Source: Aquiflexum balticum DSM 16537
GTDB lineage: Bacteria; Bacteroidota; Bacteroidia; Cytophagales; Cyclobacteriaceae
Length of the DNA stretch: 64,000 bases
Direction of reading: 5' to 3'
NCBI RefSeq assembly: GCF_900176595.1
Contig: NZ_LT838813.1
Span: 4,606,001-4,670,000, forward strand
The notes under the pieces were generated by a model, which was not told the DNA's origin, did no database searches, and saw only the letters and a program-made list of their open reading frames with translations. Positions within the stretch are counted from its first letter, which is position 1; every line of letters starts with the position of its first letter. Made by a program: the position numbers and the translations under genes. Of this stretch, positions 53,978 to 62,800 are shown piece by piece.

Positions 53978-56680
53978 TTATTCATCTTCGGGTTTATCTT
54001 CTTTTGGCTTCAGGAGGAAGTTAAGATTTTCCAGATAATCTCCTTCAGCCAATGCCCTGATTTCAAATTCCCTAAATTGCGGATAAACGTCCACATGCAT
54101 AAATTCAATTTGAGTAGGATCTATAAAAAGCTTGTATTTTCCGGGCATCAGACCAAATTGATAGAAACCTCCATCTGAAAAAGTCCTGAGGATTTGAAGT
54201 TCTTCACCTGAGTTATCCTGCCTTTCCAAAATCAGGCGAAGTCCTGCCTTTCCTTCTTCTTTTCCGAATTGCTCCACAGAAACAGTCCCTTCTACCAAAC
54301 CTGTTTGGTACAATGGGATATCAATATTTTTAAATCTATTTGGCTCCGCTACAATTTCAAATCTACTGACTCTTGGGGCCAAGTTGGGATCAGGCAATGC
54401 TTGGGTATCTACTTCCATAATATATTTCCAATAGGATTGCAATTGGGTGATCCTCAAAATCCCATCGGAACCAAGCAGCATATTGACTGATCGGTCAAGG
54501 CGCACGGCCTTTGCAGGTACAACCACCTCACCAAAATCATATGTCCCATTTTCATTGGCATCTATAAACAATCTTACTGCTAAACCTGATCGGGTGACCT
54601 GATCTCTGTTTTCAGGAACAATGAAACCTCTGGGATCTAAACCCAAAGATCCGGTAAAACCTTGTTGAGCTGCATAACTTTCGCTACTACCGGTAAAGGC
54701 TGTGGATGTCCGCAATCCTTTGAAATCGTATAGAAAACCAATTTGAAATTGTCCTTTACCCGCGAGCATATCTTTGTCATATCCTATGGTCAACCTGCCC
54801 ATTTTGAATAAGGTCTGGGAGAGCATAAAGTTATAGGAAATCGGCTTTTTCAGGTAGGTATCATACCGATATTGGCCCCTGATAAACATCCCCCGAACAA
54901 AGACCGGGATATTTGGATTGCGCATCAAGGTATAAGTAACTGAACCGGTCAATTGCCCCATTGGATTTGTTAAAAAAGCAGGGATATCCCCAATCTGTGC
55001 TCCTTCTTCAAAACCACTGATTCTCCCACGATAATTGATCCTGGTAATCAATCTTCCAATCTGAGTATTGAAATCTGTCTGAAAGTTGGTTCGGAATCCA
55101 TTTTCAAACCACTGTCTTTCCCCTGTAATCCGGAATCCCGAAAACTTCCTGAAAGTCTTGAATGGAATAAATGCGTTTAAATTTGCTTCTCTAATCTGAT
55201 TCAGATAATTGAACTCAGAGCCTGCGACAAATTCGGTAAACTGAGCATTGATACTTGTATTATTGGCATAAAAAACAGAAGCCGAAGCTTGATAATATCT
55301 GTCAGGCAACACATCTACATTCAGTAGATATTGATCCATGATCCGGGCAGAAAGACCAAAAACACCATAGGTTTCTCTTTCTCCAAAAATAGATCCATTA
55401 TCCACTCCTGCCCTGACAGTGACGGCATTTGTCAGACCATATGCAAAATCCGCATGACTGACTGTCTCCGTCCCCAAACTGTCCTGATCCAAAATGGGAA
55501 GACCCATTTGAAAATTATAGGTTACAAATCCTTTAGGCAAAAAAGTAAAGGGGATCTGCATTTGTTTTTCCTGAACAATAACTTCCCCTTGAGGTGTATA
55601 GATACGGATCATTAGTCTCACCACACCAAAAGTAATGGGCGCATTAAAACGATAATATCCCACTTCATCTGCCCGTACGAAGTCAATTAACTGTCCGCCT
55701 ATCAACAACTCTACTTCAGAATCCGGTTCTGTATAGCCATCAATGGTAAATACATCAAGTTTCATCCTTGGTATTACTGGATTATTGCTTAGAGCAACCC
55801 CAAGAATTCTTGCGGAATTGTTCAAACCTGTGGTCTGTATCTGACCCACGGTAAAACTGGTAATAGGTACATTATCATCAGGCAAAAGTCCCCCATTAAA
55901 CACATACCGCCAACGTGCATTGGATATTCTAGAAATAAAATTCTTGTTGTAAACATTCCCCGAAAACAAGCCTTGAAAGTCACCACCGAGGATTTCCATA
56001 CCGGCATTTACAAGCATGGACATACTCTGTCCCTGATCGGAATAAGTATAATTGAGGTTGTAATCCACCATACCGGGAGCAAATACCTTTCTTTGTCTGT
56101 CATAGAGCAAAGGTGCAGGTTCCCTTGTGGAAGCAGTCCTGGATTGCTGCAACCTTTTTCGCATAAGTTCCCGCTTTTGCCTTTCATCAATAGGTAAAGG
56201 CCCATTGGTTTCCAATCCTAAAGTCAGTGTGTGAAAATTGACACTAAACTTCAGTCCAAAAATCCTGTTAAAAAATTCGGGATGGATATATAAATCTGTC
56301 TCTCCTAAGTAGAATTGTTCTACCGATAAGGTTCCCATTTCCCCCTTTACTACAGCACGGCCTCCTATAGGATCCAACAGCCAACTTTCATTTTTGGTAG
56401 GATAAGTTCCCTGTAGGCCCTTACCGTTTTCACTTCGGTCATAGGCTATATTCAATAGACTCAATACTTCGGCCAATGGCAAAAAAGGAACTTCATCAAA
56501 AAATACAACATTAACATACTCCTGACCCAAAGCAGGATAAGAAAAAAGCAATAACGCCTCTCCATCCGGCTCTTTGTTGGCCCAAACTGCGTTTGGATAC
56601 ATACCAATTCCAGTCAGCATAAGGACAAAAAAGACCTTAGCTGACTTTTTCCAAATCAGGTGTATATAACTGAAAAACAA
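53978..56680 (-). CDS. outer-membrane usher-like protein of a chaperone-usher system
   Basis: The 900-residue product has a signal peptide (about 1-34, ending VWA). An N-terminal domain follows with YVNVVFFDEVPFLPLAEVLSLL and FFNRIFGLKFSVNFHTLTL. A large beta-rich region (about 190-690, alternating strands with aromatic ends such as YNLNYTYSD) is interrupted near 305-390 by a plug-like insert: YTEPDSEVELLIGGQLIDF, YYRFNAPITFGVV, and LPKGFVTYNFQMG, echoing the usher plug domain. The tail has an SdrD-B-like segment (LFIDANENGTYDFGEV near 703) and a CarboxypepD-like domain (GLVEGTVSVEQ near 791). It sits after the chaperone gene. Assignment is by pattern and context; sequence is very divergent. 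Confidence 0.72.
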   Translation of the reverse strand: MFFSYIHLIWKKSAKVFFVLMLTGIGMYPNAVWANKEPDGEALLLFSYPALGQEYVNVVFFDEVPFLPLAEVLSLLNIAYDRSENGKGLQGTYPTKNESWLLDPIGGRAVVKGEMGTLSVEQFYLGETDLYIHPEFFNRIFGLKFSVNFHTLTLGLETNGPLPIDERQKRELMRKRLQQSRTASTREPAPLLYDRQRKVFAPGMVDYNLNYTYSDQGQSMSMLVNAGMEILGGDFQGLFSGNVYNKNFISRISNARWRYVFNGGLLPDDNVPITSFTVGQIQTTGLNNSARILGVALSNNPVIPRMKLDVFTIDGYTEPDSEVELLIGGQLIDFVRADEVGYYRFNAPITFGVVRLMIRIYTPQGEVIVQEKQMQIPFTFLPKGFVTYNFQMGLPILDQDSLGTETVSHADFAYGLTNAVTVRAGVDNGSIFGERETYGVFGLSARIMDQYLLNVDVLPDRYYQASASVFYANNTSINAQFTEFVAGSEFNYLNQIREANLNAFIPFKTFRKFSGFRITGERQWFENGFRTNFQTDFNTQIGRLITRINYRGRISGFEEGAQIGDIPAFLTNPMGQLTGSVTYTLMRNPNIPVFVRGMFIRGQYRYDTYLKKPISYNFMLSQTLFKMGRLTIGYDKDMLAGKGQFQIGFLYDFKGLRTSTAFTGSSESYAAQQGFTGSLGLDPRGFIVPENRDQVTRSGLAVRLFIDANENGTYDFGEVVVPAKAVRLDRSVNMLLGSDGILRITQLQSYWKYIMEVDTQALPDPNLAPRVSRFEIVAEPNRFKNIDIPLYQTGLVEGTVSVEQFGKEEGKAGLRLILERQDNSGEELQILRTFSDGGFYQFGLMPGKYKLFIDPTQIEFMHVDVYPQFREFEIRALAEGDYLENLNFLLKPKEDKPEDE

Positions 56681-56740
56681 ATGAATAAAAAAACTGGGTG
56701 ATTAATAAAATTGACTCAAAATCTTTGTTCGGATTGCCTA

Positions 56741-57571
56741 TTAAGGAATCCGAACATAGACTCTTTTGGCTATTGGACTGGTCTGCACCAGATTATTGGA
56801 AGCAATATCAGATCTCTTTGTTTCGAATCGAAGTTCCACTTGATATTCGCCGGAAGTCAAACCCTCAGGCAAACTCAGTTCCATTCCTTTTTTCCCACTA
56901 AAATACAAGGCAGTTGTCTGCTGCACCTCTGCAACTATTTTCTCATCTTTATTCTTGAGCATGGCAGTCACACTGCCGATAAATGGAGAGTTGCCTGTAG
57001 TCCGGAAGTCAGCAACTGCCCTCAGGTTGTTCCCTGTAATGTCAGTTTCTATTTCAGAGATTTCTATTCCGGTTTTGGTTTCACCATGCTTGTAGAATAC
57101 AGGAATCACTTGGTCAAATTTGAAATTTACCTGGGTAGCCACCTCATTTTGTGCTATTTCCCCTACTTCCCTGGATTGGGCATTGGAAGTGACTTTTAAT
57201 CGGGTAAAGTAGGTTCCATCAGGAAGGCTTCTATCCGGTCTCAACTGAAGGCGAACGGTCTGCTGTTGCTGCGGAGCTAAAACAAAAGACCTTGGAAAAG
57301 CCCTCAATCGGTCGCCAATACCAAATTCCTTTTCTCTAAGGCTATCACCATATACCATAAGGAGATTTCCCTGATCATCATTTCCCGGATAACCGAAGAC
57401 AAAACCAATATTGATTTCCTGTGGCTCATCTGATGGATTGGTTACATAGAAAGAAGCAATCCCATTGTTATCTACAAATACTGAAGTAGGCGCAATAGAA
57501 ATTTGAGCTATGCCCGGAAACCCCAAGGTAACGGCAATTAGAAAGCTCAATGAAGCAAATATCTTTTTCAT
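56741..57571 (-). CDS. PapD-like periplasmic pilus-assembly chaperone
   Basis: The 276-residue product has a signal peptide (about 1-22, ending GIAQ). An Ig-like N-terminal domain (about 23-130) carries SVFVDNNGIASFYVTNPSDEP, LRAFPRSFVLAPQQQQTVRLQLRP and SLPDGTYFTRLKVTS. This is close to the signature of pili assembly chaperones. A second Ig-like domain extends to YVRIP. It should hold secreted subunits by donating its G1 strand and deliver them to the usher. It lies between a DUF4402 pilin-like gene (upstream, 53 bases) and the usher-like gene (downstream, 60 bases). The stem-loop before its start probably lowers its expression relative to the subunit. Confidence 0.85.
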   Translation of the reverse strand: MKKIFASLSFLIAVTLGFPGIAQISIAPTSVFVDNNGIASFYVTNPSDEPQEINIGFVFGYPGNDDQGNLLMVYGDSLREKEFGIGDRLRAFPRSFVLAPQQQQTVRLQLRPDRSLPDGTYFTRLKVTSNAQSREVGEIAQNEVATQVNFKFDQVIPVFYKHGETKTGIEISEIETDITGNNLRAVADFRTTGNSPFIGSVTAMLKNKDEKIVAEVQQTTALYFSGKKGMELSLPEGLTSGEYQVELRFETKRSDIASNNLVQTSPIAKRVYVRIP

Positions 57572-57587
57572 GACATTTTAAGTTAAA

Positions 57588-57612
57588 CAGGCCGATCAGA
57601 GAGATCGGCCTG
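57588..57612 (-). promoter_or_regulatory. intercistronic hairpin between pilin-like and chaperone genes
   Basis: CAGGCCGATC (57588-57597) and GATCGGCCTG (57603-57612) form a perfect 10-bp stem with a 5-base loop in the 53-base gap. On the minus strand the stem is followed only by TTTAACTT, so it is a weak terminator or an mRNA-stabilising stem rather than a strong stop. Confidence 0.6.
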
Positions 57613-57624
57613 ATTTTTTCCAAA

Positions 57625-58152
57625 CTAGTTATATTCTGCACTGATGTTGAAAGTACCGGTATAATTTCCAGTTTCCTGACCAGCCAAAGCAGGTAATGAA
57701 CCACCGATCCAGAGGTAATAATCATTACCAACCAAAGTGACAGTTGAACCACTTGCTATTCCAATGGCAGAAGCTCTATTTGCCACATTAGAGTCACCGA
57801 CAACCTGAGTGGTCATGGTGATGTTATCCGGTCCGGAATTCAATACTACTGTTCCATCGTAAAATACAGTCACCCCACCATTGGCACCTACCAATTGAAA
57901 CCTTGCCACATTGGTAATAGATCCTGTATTTTGGTTATTGGCGGCATCATTGGCATCCAAAATAACTGTTCCGGGAGTTGTGGCAGAAATTCTACCGAAA
58001 TTGATTTCATTCAATGTCGCATCCAAATTGATTTCCAAATCCTGGAGGACTTCTGCTGCTGCATTGGCAGTAGCTGTCTTTTGAGCAAATGCCACATTAG
58101 ATAGGCCAACTAAAAAAAGGGCCACTACTAGAGATTTAATTGTTGTTTTCAT
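57625..58152 (-). CDS. DUF4402 pilin-like subunit
   Basis: The 175-residue product has a signal peptide (about 1-23, ending NVAFAQ) and a mature beta-rich part of DUF4402 type: LQDLEINLDATLNEINFGRI, then the final pattern YYLWIGGSLPAL...GNYTGTFNISAEYN. In proteobacteria, DUF4402 proteins accompany PapD-like chaperones and ushers. It is the likely major subunit: it is the gene before the hairpin and chaperone, and it has a very A-rich leader (AATCAAACAAACAAAATG) typical of strongly expressed Bacteroidetes genes. The gap to the upstream gene is 148 bases, so it may have its own promoter. Confidence 0.82.
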   Translation of the reverse strand: MKTTIKSLVVALFLVGLSNVAFAQKTATANAAAEVLQDLEINLDATLNEINFGRISATTPGTVILDANDAANNQNTGSITNVARFQLVGANGGVTVFYDGTVVLNSGPDNITMTTQVVGDSNVANRASAIGIASGSTVTLVGNDYYLWIGGSLPALAGQETGNYTGTFNISAEYN

Positions 58153-58300
58153 TTTGTTTGTTTGATTAGTTTAAAATTGATTTTGATTGTTTTTTTTGAG
58201 ATAAATAAATTTAAAGTTTGATTTTTCGGGTGATTTTTCATGCGTAATGAAAAGTTAGTCAATGGTTTACATAAGAATTCTATTTAAGTTTTAATTAGAT

Positions 58301-58732
58301 TTAATGATACTCAATTACTGTGATGGTTTTTGGCCGGAAAGGAATCCCAATCCAGGCACTGTAATAAGAAATTCTGGGGTAAGTATTGCTTTTAAGTTTT
58401 CCATCTTCCCTTATTTGGAACGAACCAGTTCCATTCATATTCATTGCATTTGAAAAATCTCCTGACCCGTCATTGACCACCAAGAACGGGTTACTTACAG
58501 ATTCACCATTTTCATTTATCATTTGAACCAGAACCTGAATATTTTCCTGTGTCAACATTTCTACCCAAAGGGTCCTGTTTTTCCCATCTTTGCTGACGGT
58601 TTCGTGAAGAGAGGAGTTGAAATTGACACCAGCTTCCAATTCCAATCTGAACCCGACCATTTGAGCATGTACCAAATCAAAGGTCATAAAGGCCAGTAAT
58701 GATAAAATCAATATGTTCGGCTTTTCAATCAT
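58301..58732 (-). CDS. small exported protein of the surface-fibre operon
   Basis: From the ATG at 58732 the product is about 143 residues with a signal peptide (MIEKPNILILSLLAFMTFDLVHAQ). An upstream ATG in the same frame would overlap the previous gene by 47 bases; this one overlaps by 8 bases. The mature part (VGFRLELEAGVNFNSSL, FLVVNDGSGDFSNAMN, PKTITVIEYH) is beta-rich. I do not recognise its family. Given position and signal, it is a candidate minor subunit, adaptor or tip protein. Confidence 0.68.
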   Translation of the reverse strand: MIEKPNILILSLLAFMTFDLVHAQMVGFRLELEAGVNFNSSLHETVSKDGKNRTLWVEMLTQENIQVLVQMINENGESVSNPFLVVNDGSGDFSNAMNMNGTGSFQIREDGKLKSNTYPRISYYSAWIGIPFRPKTITVIEYH

Positions 58733-59360
58733 TGGAGACAAAGGATACGTTGATATTGATTTCTCCTTCATATCTGCCGGCAGCTACATTGCCTATTGGT
58801 CCAATATTTCCATAGAAATACAGGTATGCACGGGTCTTTGGTCTTGTAATGCCTCCAAACTCCGGTGAAGGAGGCGCAGCCGGCAGGCCACTGCTGTTCC
58901 TATTTACCGGAAAACTGATACTATTGAATCCCAAAGGAAGTTCTATGGCATTGAGCTTTCCCGAAACTTCATCTCCCGGACTTTGATTATTATAGGCCAT
59001 TCGAAGTTGAAATGGAATACTTTCCGATGGATTATCTGAGAGAACAAATTGAATAGGAGCATCTACTTCCACGGTAAGGTCAAAACCCTCAGGAGCTTCA
59101 ATTTCAAAAATTACAGCCTGATTATCGGTTAATTCAATCCCAACTGCTTCCGAATTAGGCAACAATACTCTTTTCTTTTGACTGAAGTCCAAAACGGGAA
59201 AAGCACCTTGTGGAGACAGGATATTGATATCATCACTTCCTGTCCATGTACTGAAGCTGATTCTTTGGGCATGTGCTTGGAACACTACTGCAAATCCGAT
59301 CAGTAGATAGGTCAGAGACCATTTCATTTGGGGACGATATGTGGATTTTCCAAACTTCAT
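58725..59360 (-). CDS. DUF4402-like small subunit
   Basis: From the ATG at 59360 the product is 211 residues. This start overlaps the upstream stop as ATGA, a coupling arrangement; a longer frame would overlap the previous gene by 85 bases. A signal peptide (KWSLTYLLIGFAVVFQAHAQ) precedes a beta-rich body. The C-terminal pattern AYLYFYGNIGPIGNVAAGRYEGEININVSF repeats the ending of the DUF4402 protein (G-x-Y-x-G/E-x-F/I...). It is likely a minor pilin. Coupled at both ends to its neighbours. Confidence 0.7.
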   Translation of the reverse strand: MKFGKSTYRPQMKWSLTYLLIGFAVVFQAHAQRISFSTWTGSDDINILSPQGAFPVLDFSQKKRVLLPNSEAVGIELTDNQAVIFEIEAPEGFDLTVEVDAPIQFVLSDNPSESIPFQLRMAYNNQSPGDEVSGKLNAIELPLGFNSISFPVNRNSSGLPAAPPSPEFGGITRPKTRAYLYFYGNIGPIGNVAAGRYEGEININVSFVSND

Positions 59361-59866
59361 ATATATTCCAATTCGATTATAAATTCCGATAAATAAAGAC
59401 CTGGCATGGCAGCGCTTAAATCGAGATTTGCACCTAACCAAACATATAATTCTCCGTCAGGTCCTATGGGAAACACACCTTCACCTACATCCAAAAGGGC
59501 ACTTTGAAACTGAATATCATCAAAAGCTGCGCTCAAAACATATTCTGCATAGACTTCTCCCGGACCGGAGTTTTCTTCCTTGATCAACTCGTTTTGCAGA
59601 TAAGTAATCCTGACTCTTGCACCTGGGGTACCCAGGATTTTGAACATTCCTGCAAAATCACTGTGGATAGGAGATACTTTTATGAAATCGCCCTCTACTT
59701 TTGGATTGATGAGATCAATATTCCTGATAGTCAGCATGAACAGGTTATCGGTGACTACTGCGGAAGCTTTGACTTCCATGGCAGCAATACGACCATTTTC
59801 CTGTGCAAAGGAATTTTCCAAACAAAAAATATTGATCACAAAAAATAAGGAGAGGAATATACGCAT
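59357..59866 (-). CDS. small exported beta-rich subunit
   Basis: The 169-residue product has a signal peptide (MRIFLSLFFVINIFCLENSFAQ). A beta-rich body follows (AMEVKASAVVTDNLFML, GARVRITYLQNELI, GEVYAEYVLSAAFDD). The C-terminal pattern LYVWLGANLDLSAAMPGLYLSEFIIELEYI parallels the DUF4402 ending. It starts 1 base after the stop of the T9SS protein gene and ends in an ATGA overlap with the next gene. It is probably another subunit. Confidence 0.7.
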   Translation of the reverse strand: MRIFLSLFFVINIFCLENSFAQENGRIAAMEVKASAVVTDNLFMLTIRNIDLINPKVEGDFIKVSPIHSDFAGMFKILGTPGARVRITYLQNELIKEENSGPGEVYAEYVLSAAFDDIQFQSALLDVGEGVFPIGPDGELYVWLGANLDLSAAMPGLYLSEFIIELEYI

Positions 59867-59867
59867 A

Positions 59868-62800
59868 TCAGTTTTTTATAAGTTTTTTGGTGAAAGTATA
59901 TTGGTCTGTCAATAAATGGACGATATAAAGGCCATTGGAAAGATTATTGTGAAAAGTCTCCCATTCCAATTCATGAATTCCTGTTGGATACACTGTCTTA
60001 GGAAACTGACCTTGCAGTCTGCCATGCGTATCATAAATCCTGATTTCAGCAGGCATGGCTTCAGGTAAGAAAAACCTGATTTTGACATTATTTTGAAATG
60101 GATTGGGATATGGATCAAATAACTTTGGCGCTGCAGGAAGATATTCCTGATTTCTACCATCGGGAGCTGATCCGATATAAATAGTAAATGGCCTGAATGG
60201 TTTACTTGGGTTTTTTCTGGCCAATGCTTCGTCATTGGTAAATGGAGAATCGAATATGACAGCCTGAGGAAGGAAAAAATCATCACTGAGCCTGTGGCTG
60301 GTATTTACCGGAGCTTCAAAGTTGAATACATGAACTGTCTGGGCCTGCATGTCAATAGCCATCTCCTGGAGATGATCCATCAGGAAAATCCCTTTATCTG
60401 CAGGCCATGTTTCCGGAAGCTTCCAATCCAGCAAAAAGGATCCTTTAACAGGAAATCCATCATTAGATGCTGCTATATGTAAAGGAATGATCCGCTCCTC
60501 CGCATCACCCAAAAGCGATTGATGGTTGATGACCATAGGTTGTTCTTCTGTCAAGGAACCATATGAATATAAAAACAACCAATTTTTGCTTAAGGACTCC
60601 AATTGGTACGCATCCTGAGGATCTTTGCCTTCTTTACCTTCTTTACCAAAGGATATAAATGAAGTTGCCTCCATTCCCTCTCCCATTACTTTGAGCGAGA
60701 TGGCAAACGGTTCGTTTATTGTTTTCCTACCTAGAAAATCAACGGAAAAGTCTGTTTTGGGATCATTGTTGATCAATTGCAATGAAGGATTTGGAGCATT
60801 ACTTTTGATCCAAAAAGCTTGAAAAGGAGCCAAAATACCATCATTCAGTGAACCAATGGTACCATTGTGGGTCAGGAAATTATTGGAGGCAGGATCCCAT
60901 ACATAAATGGTGTTATCCAAATTGGTCTTGACCCAGCCTGAACCCGCAAAAAAATTCAAATATGATGCTGTGGGATTTGAAATCAGGTTAAACCCTTCAT
61001 TTTCCACGTTAATTTCTGTAAAATCATTACCAACTGAAACCAATTGATCTTCTCTTGGTGTAAAGGTTACTCCAAAATCGACGGCTCTATTTTGAAGATT
61101 GGGTTCAGTACCTGTTCCATTGGTAATCAAAGGCAAGTTGTCGCTATAGGTACCACTGTCTGGCTTAGCTTCACCATTAAAAACAAAAATATAGTGGCCC
61201 CTTCCAGTTGGTATCACGTCATTGATCTCATTGGGCATCCTCCATGCCTGCAATCCTGAACCCAAATCTGTCTCATCAAACCATAAAACATTGGGCTGAA
61301 AAGAAGGGTAATCTGATCCGGAAAAACCTTGACTTTCCAAGCTTCCCAAAAAATCTGCATAGGTGGTATTGACCGGAGTTCCAATCATACGCCAGCCTGC
61401 CGAACCCTGAAGTTCCTGTTGAACTTCCAGCAAAGGGTTGCTTGTACTGTAATTGAGATATCTGGAGCCGGGGTTCAAAACAATACGTCCATTTCCAATA
61501 CTTGAAACAGCCCCTGAATTTTCTATCCGCAACAAAGCTGAACCATTCACTGATAACTGTGTCCCATCTGTTAGTTGGACGGGACTTTGAATCACCGCAG
61601 CACCGGAAATATTGGTATTCCCCTCTATAACTTTTAGTCCTGAACCAGTTATGGAGACCTGATTAAAGGTGCCTCCTGAAATTGATTTGATATCCGATCC
61701 CTGAAAAAGCACCACACCATTTCCCGGCTCGTAGGTTCCTGAAACCAGCCAATTGCCGCCAACCTCATGGGTAAAATCGCCTCCCTGAAATACAGCTTCA
61801 GCCTCAACGATCAAATCTCCAGCTATTTCCATAGATTGGACAGCTGCTGTTGTGGTTGTTCCGCCAAAAACAAGATTATTGCAGGTTCTTTCCAATCCAA
61901 GAGGTAAAGTTTTTATCCCTGTTCCGCTCAAAATAAGAATGCCGTAAATAGTGGGGGAAATGGGATTGGTAACATCTTGATTTGACCCATAATATTCCAC
62001 ACTACTGTCACAGGCAAACTGATGGGAGGCGAAATTTTCAGGTAAAGTGGAATTCCCTCCTATTCTCAATCCAGCTCCACTTTCCAGGATTAATCCTCCT
62101 AAGGCTGAACCTTGCAAAGTAAATTCACCTAAGTCAAGAATTCCATTAAAGACATTCAAGTCCCCATTTACCAGTGTATTTCGAAGCAGACTAACAGTTT
62201 GGTCTTGGTTACCACCCAAATTCTCTATAGTTAGATTATTTATTGTGGCAGGAAGTCCATTACCTACAATTTGATTACTATTTCCTCTGTAGATATAGTT
62301 GGCCTCGGAGGAATAATTTCTTGTACCTGTTACTTTTACCATACCATCAGGTCCTGATGCTGTAATACCTTCAGGGCTTTGAATTACCAAAGTAGCCCCT
62401 GATCCCAAAGAAAAATTCCCGGCTCCTAAAAAATTACTATTTGGAGAAATTCCTTCAAGATAAGAGCCGGGAGAAATTAAAAAATCAATTCTATTCGTTA
62501 TTGTTCCATTAGAAGAGAAAGTCTGTGGTAAAGAACCATCACCTACAAAGGCAATCCTTCCTCTGCCTGTTCCTGTTTGAGTAATTGTACCGCCTTCATG
62601 AAGAAAATCTCCGTTTACTTCCACTACGCCCGTGGCCCCATTTACCCTCGTCATAAACAGTGAACCTCCAGAAATCTGAAAATCCCCGCCTACTCGGATG
62701 GTTCGGGTAGCATTACTGGTATTCCCAATGGCATAATTTCCACCAAGGACGATAAAATCACCGGACACATTCAGCGCAACTGTAGTCTGTCTAAGTTGGG

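Noticed and set aside
53978-56680. TonB-dependent receptor or SusC-like porin
   Set aside because: No TonB box or plug domain of that type near the N-terminus, no SusD partner. The insert near 305-390 and chaperone neighbour fit an usher better.
53978-59866. Reading the locus as a FimA/Mfa-type (type V) pilus
   Set aside because: The small subunits have Sec signals ending in AQ without a lipobox, and a PapD-like chaperone is present. Type V pilins are lipoproteins and use no such chaperone.
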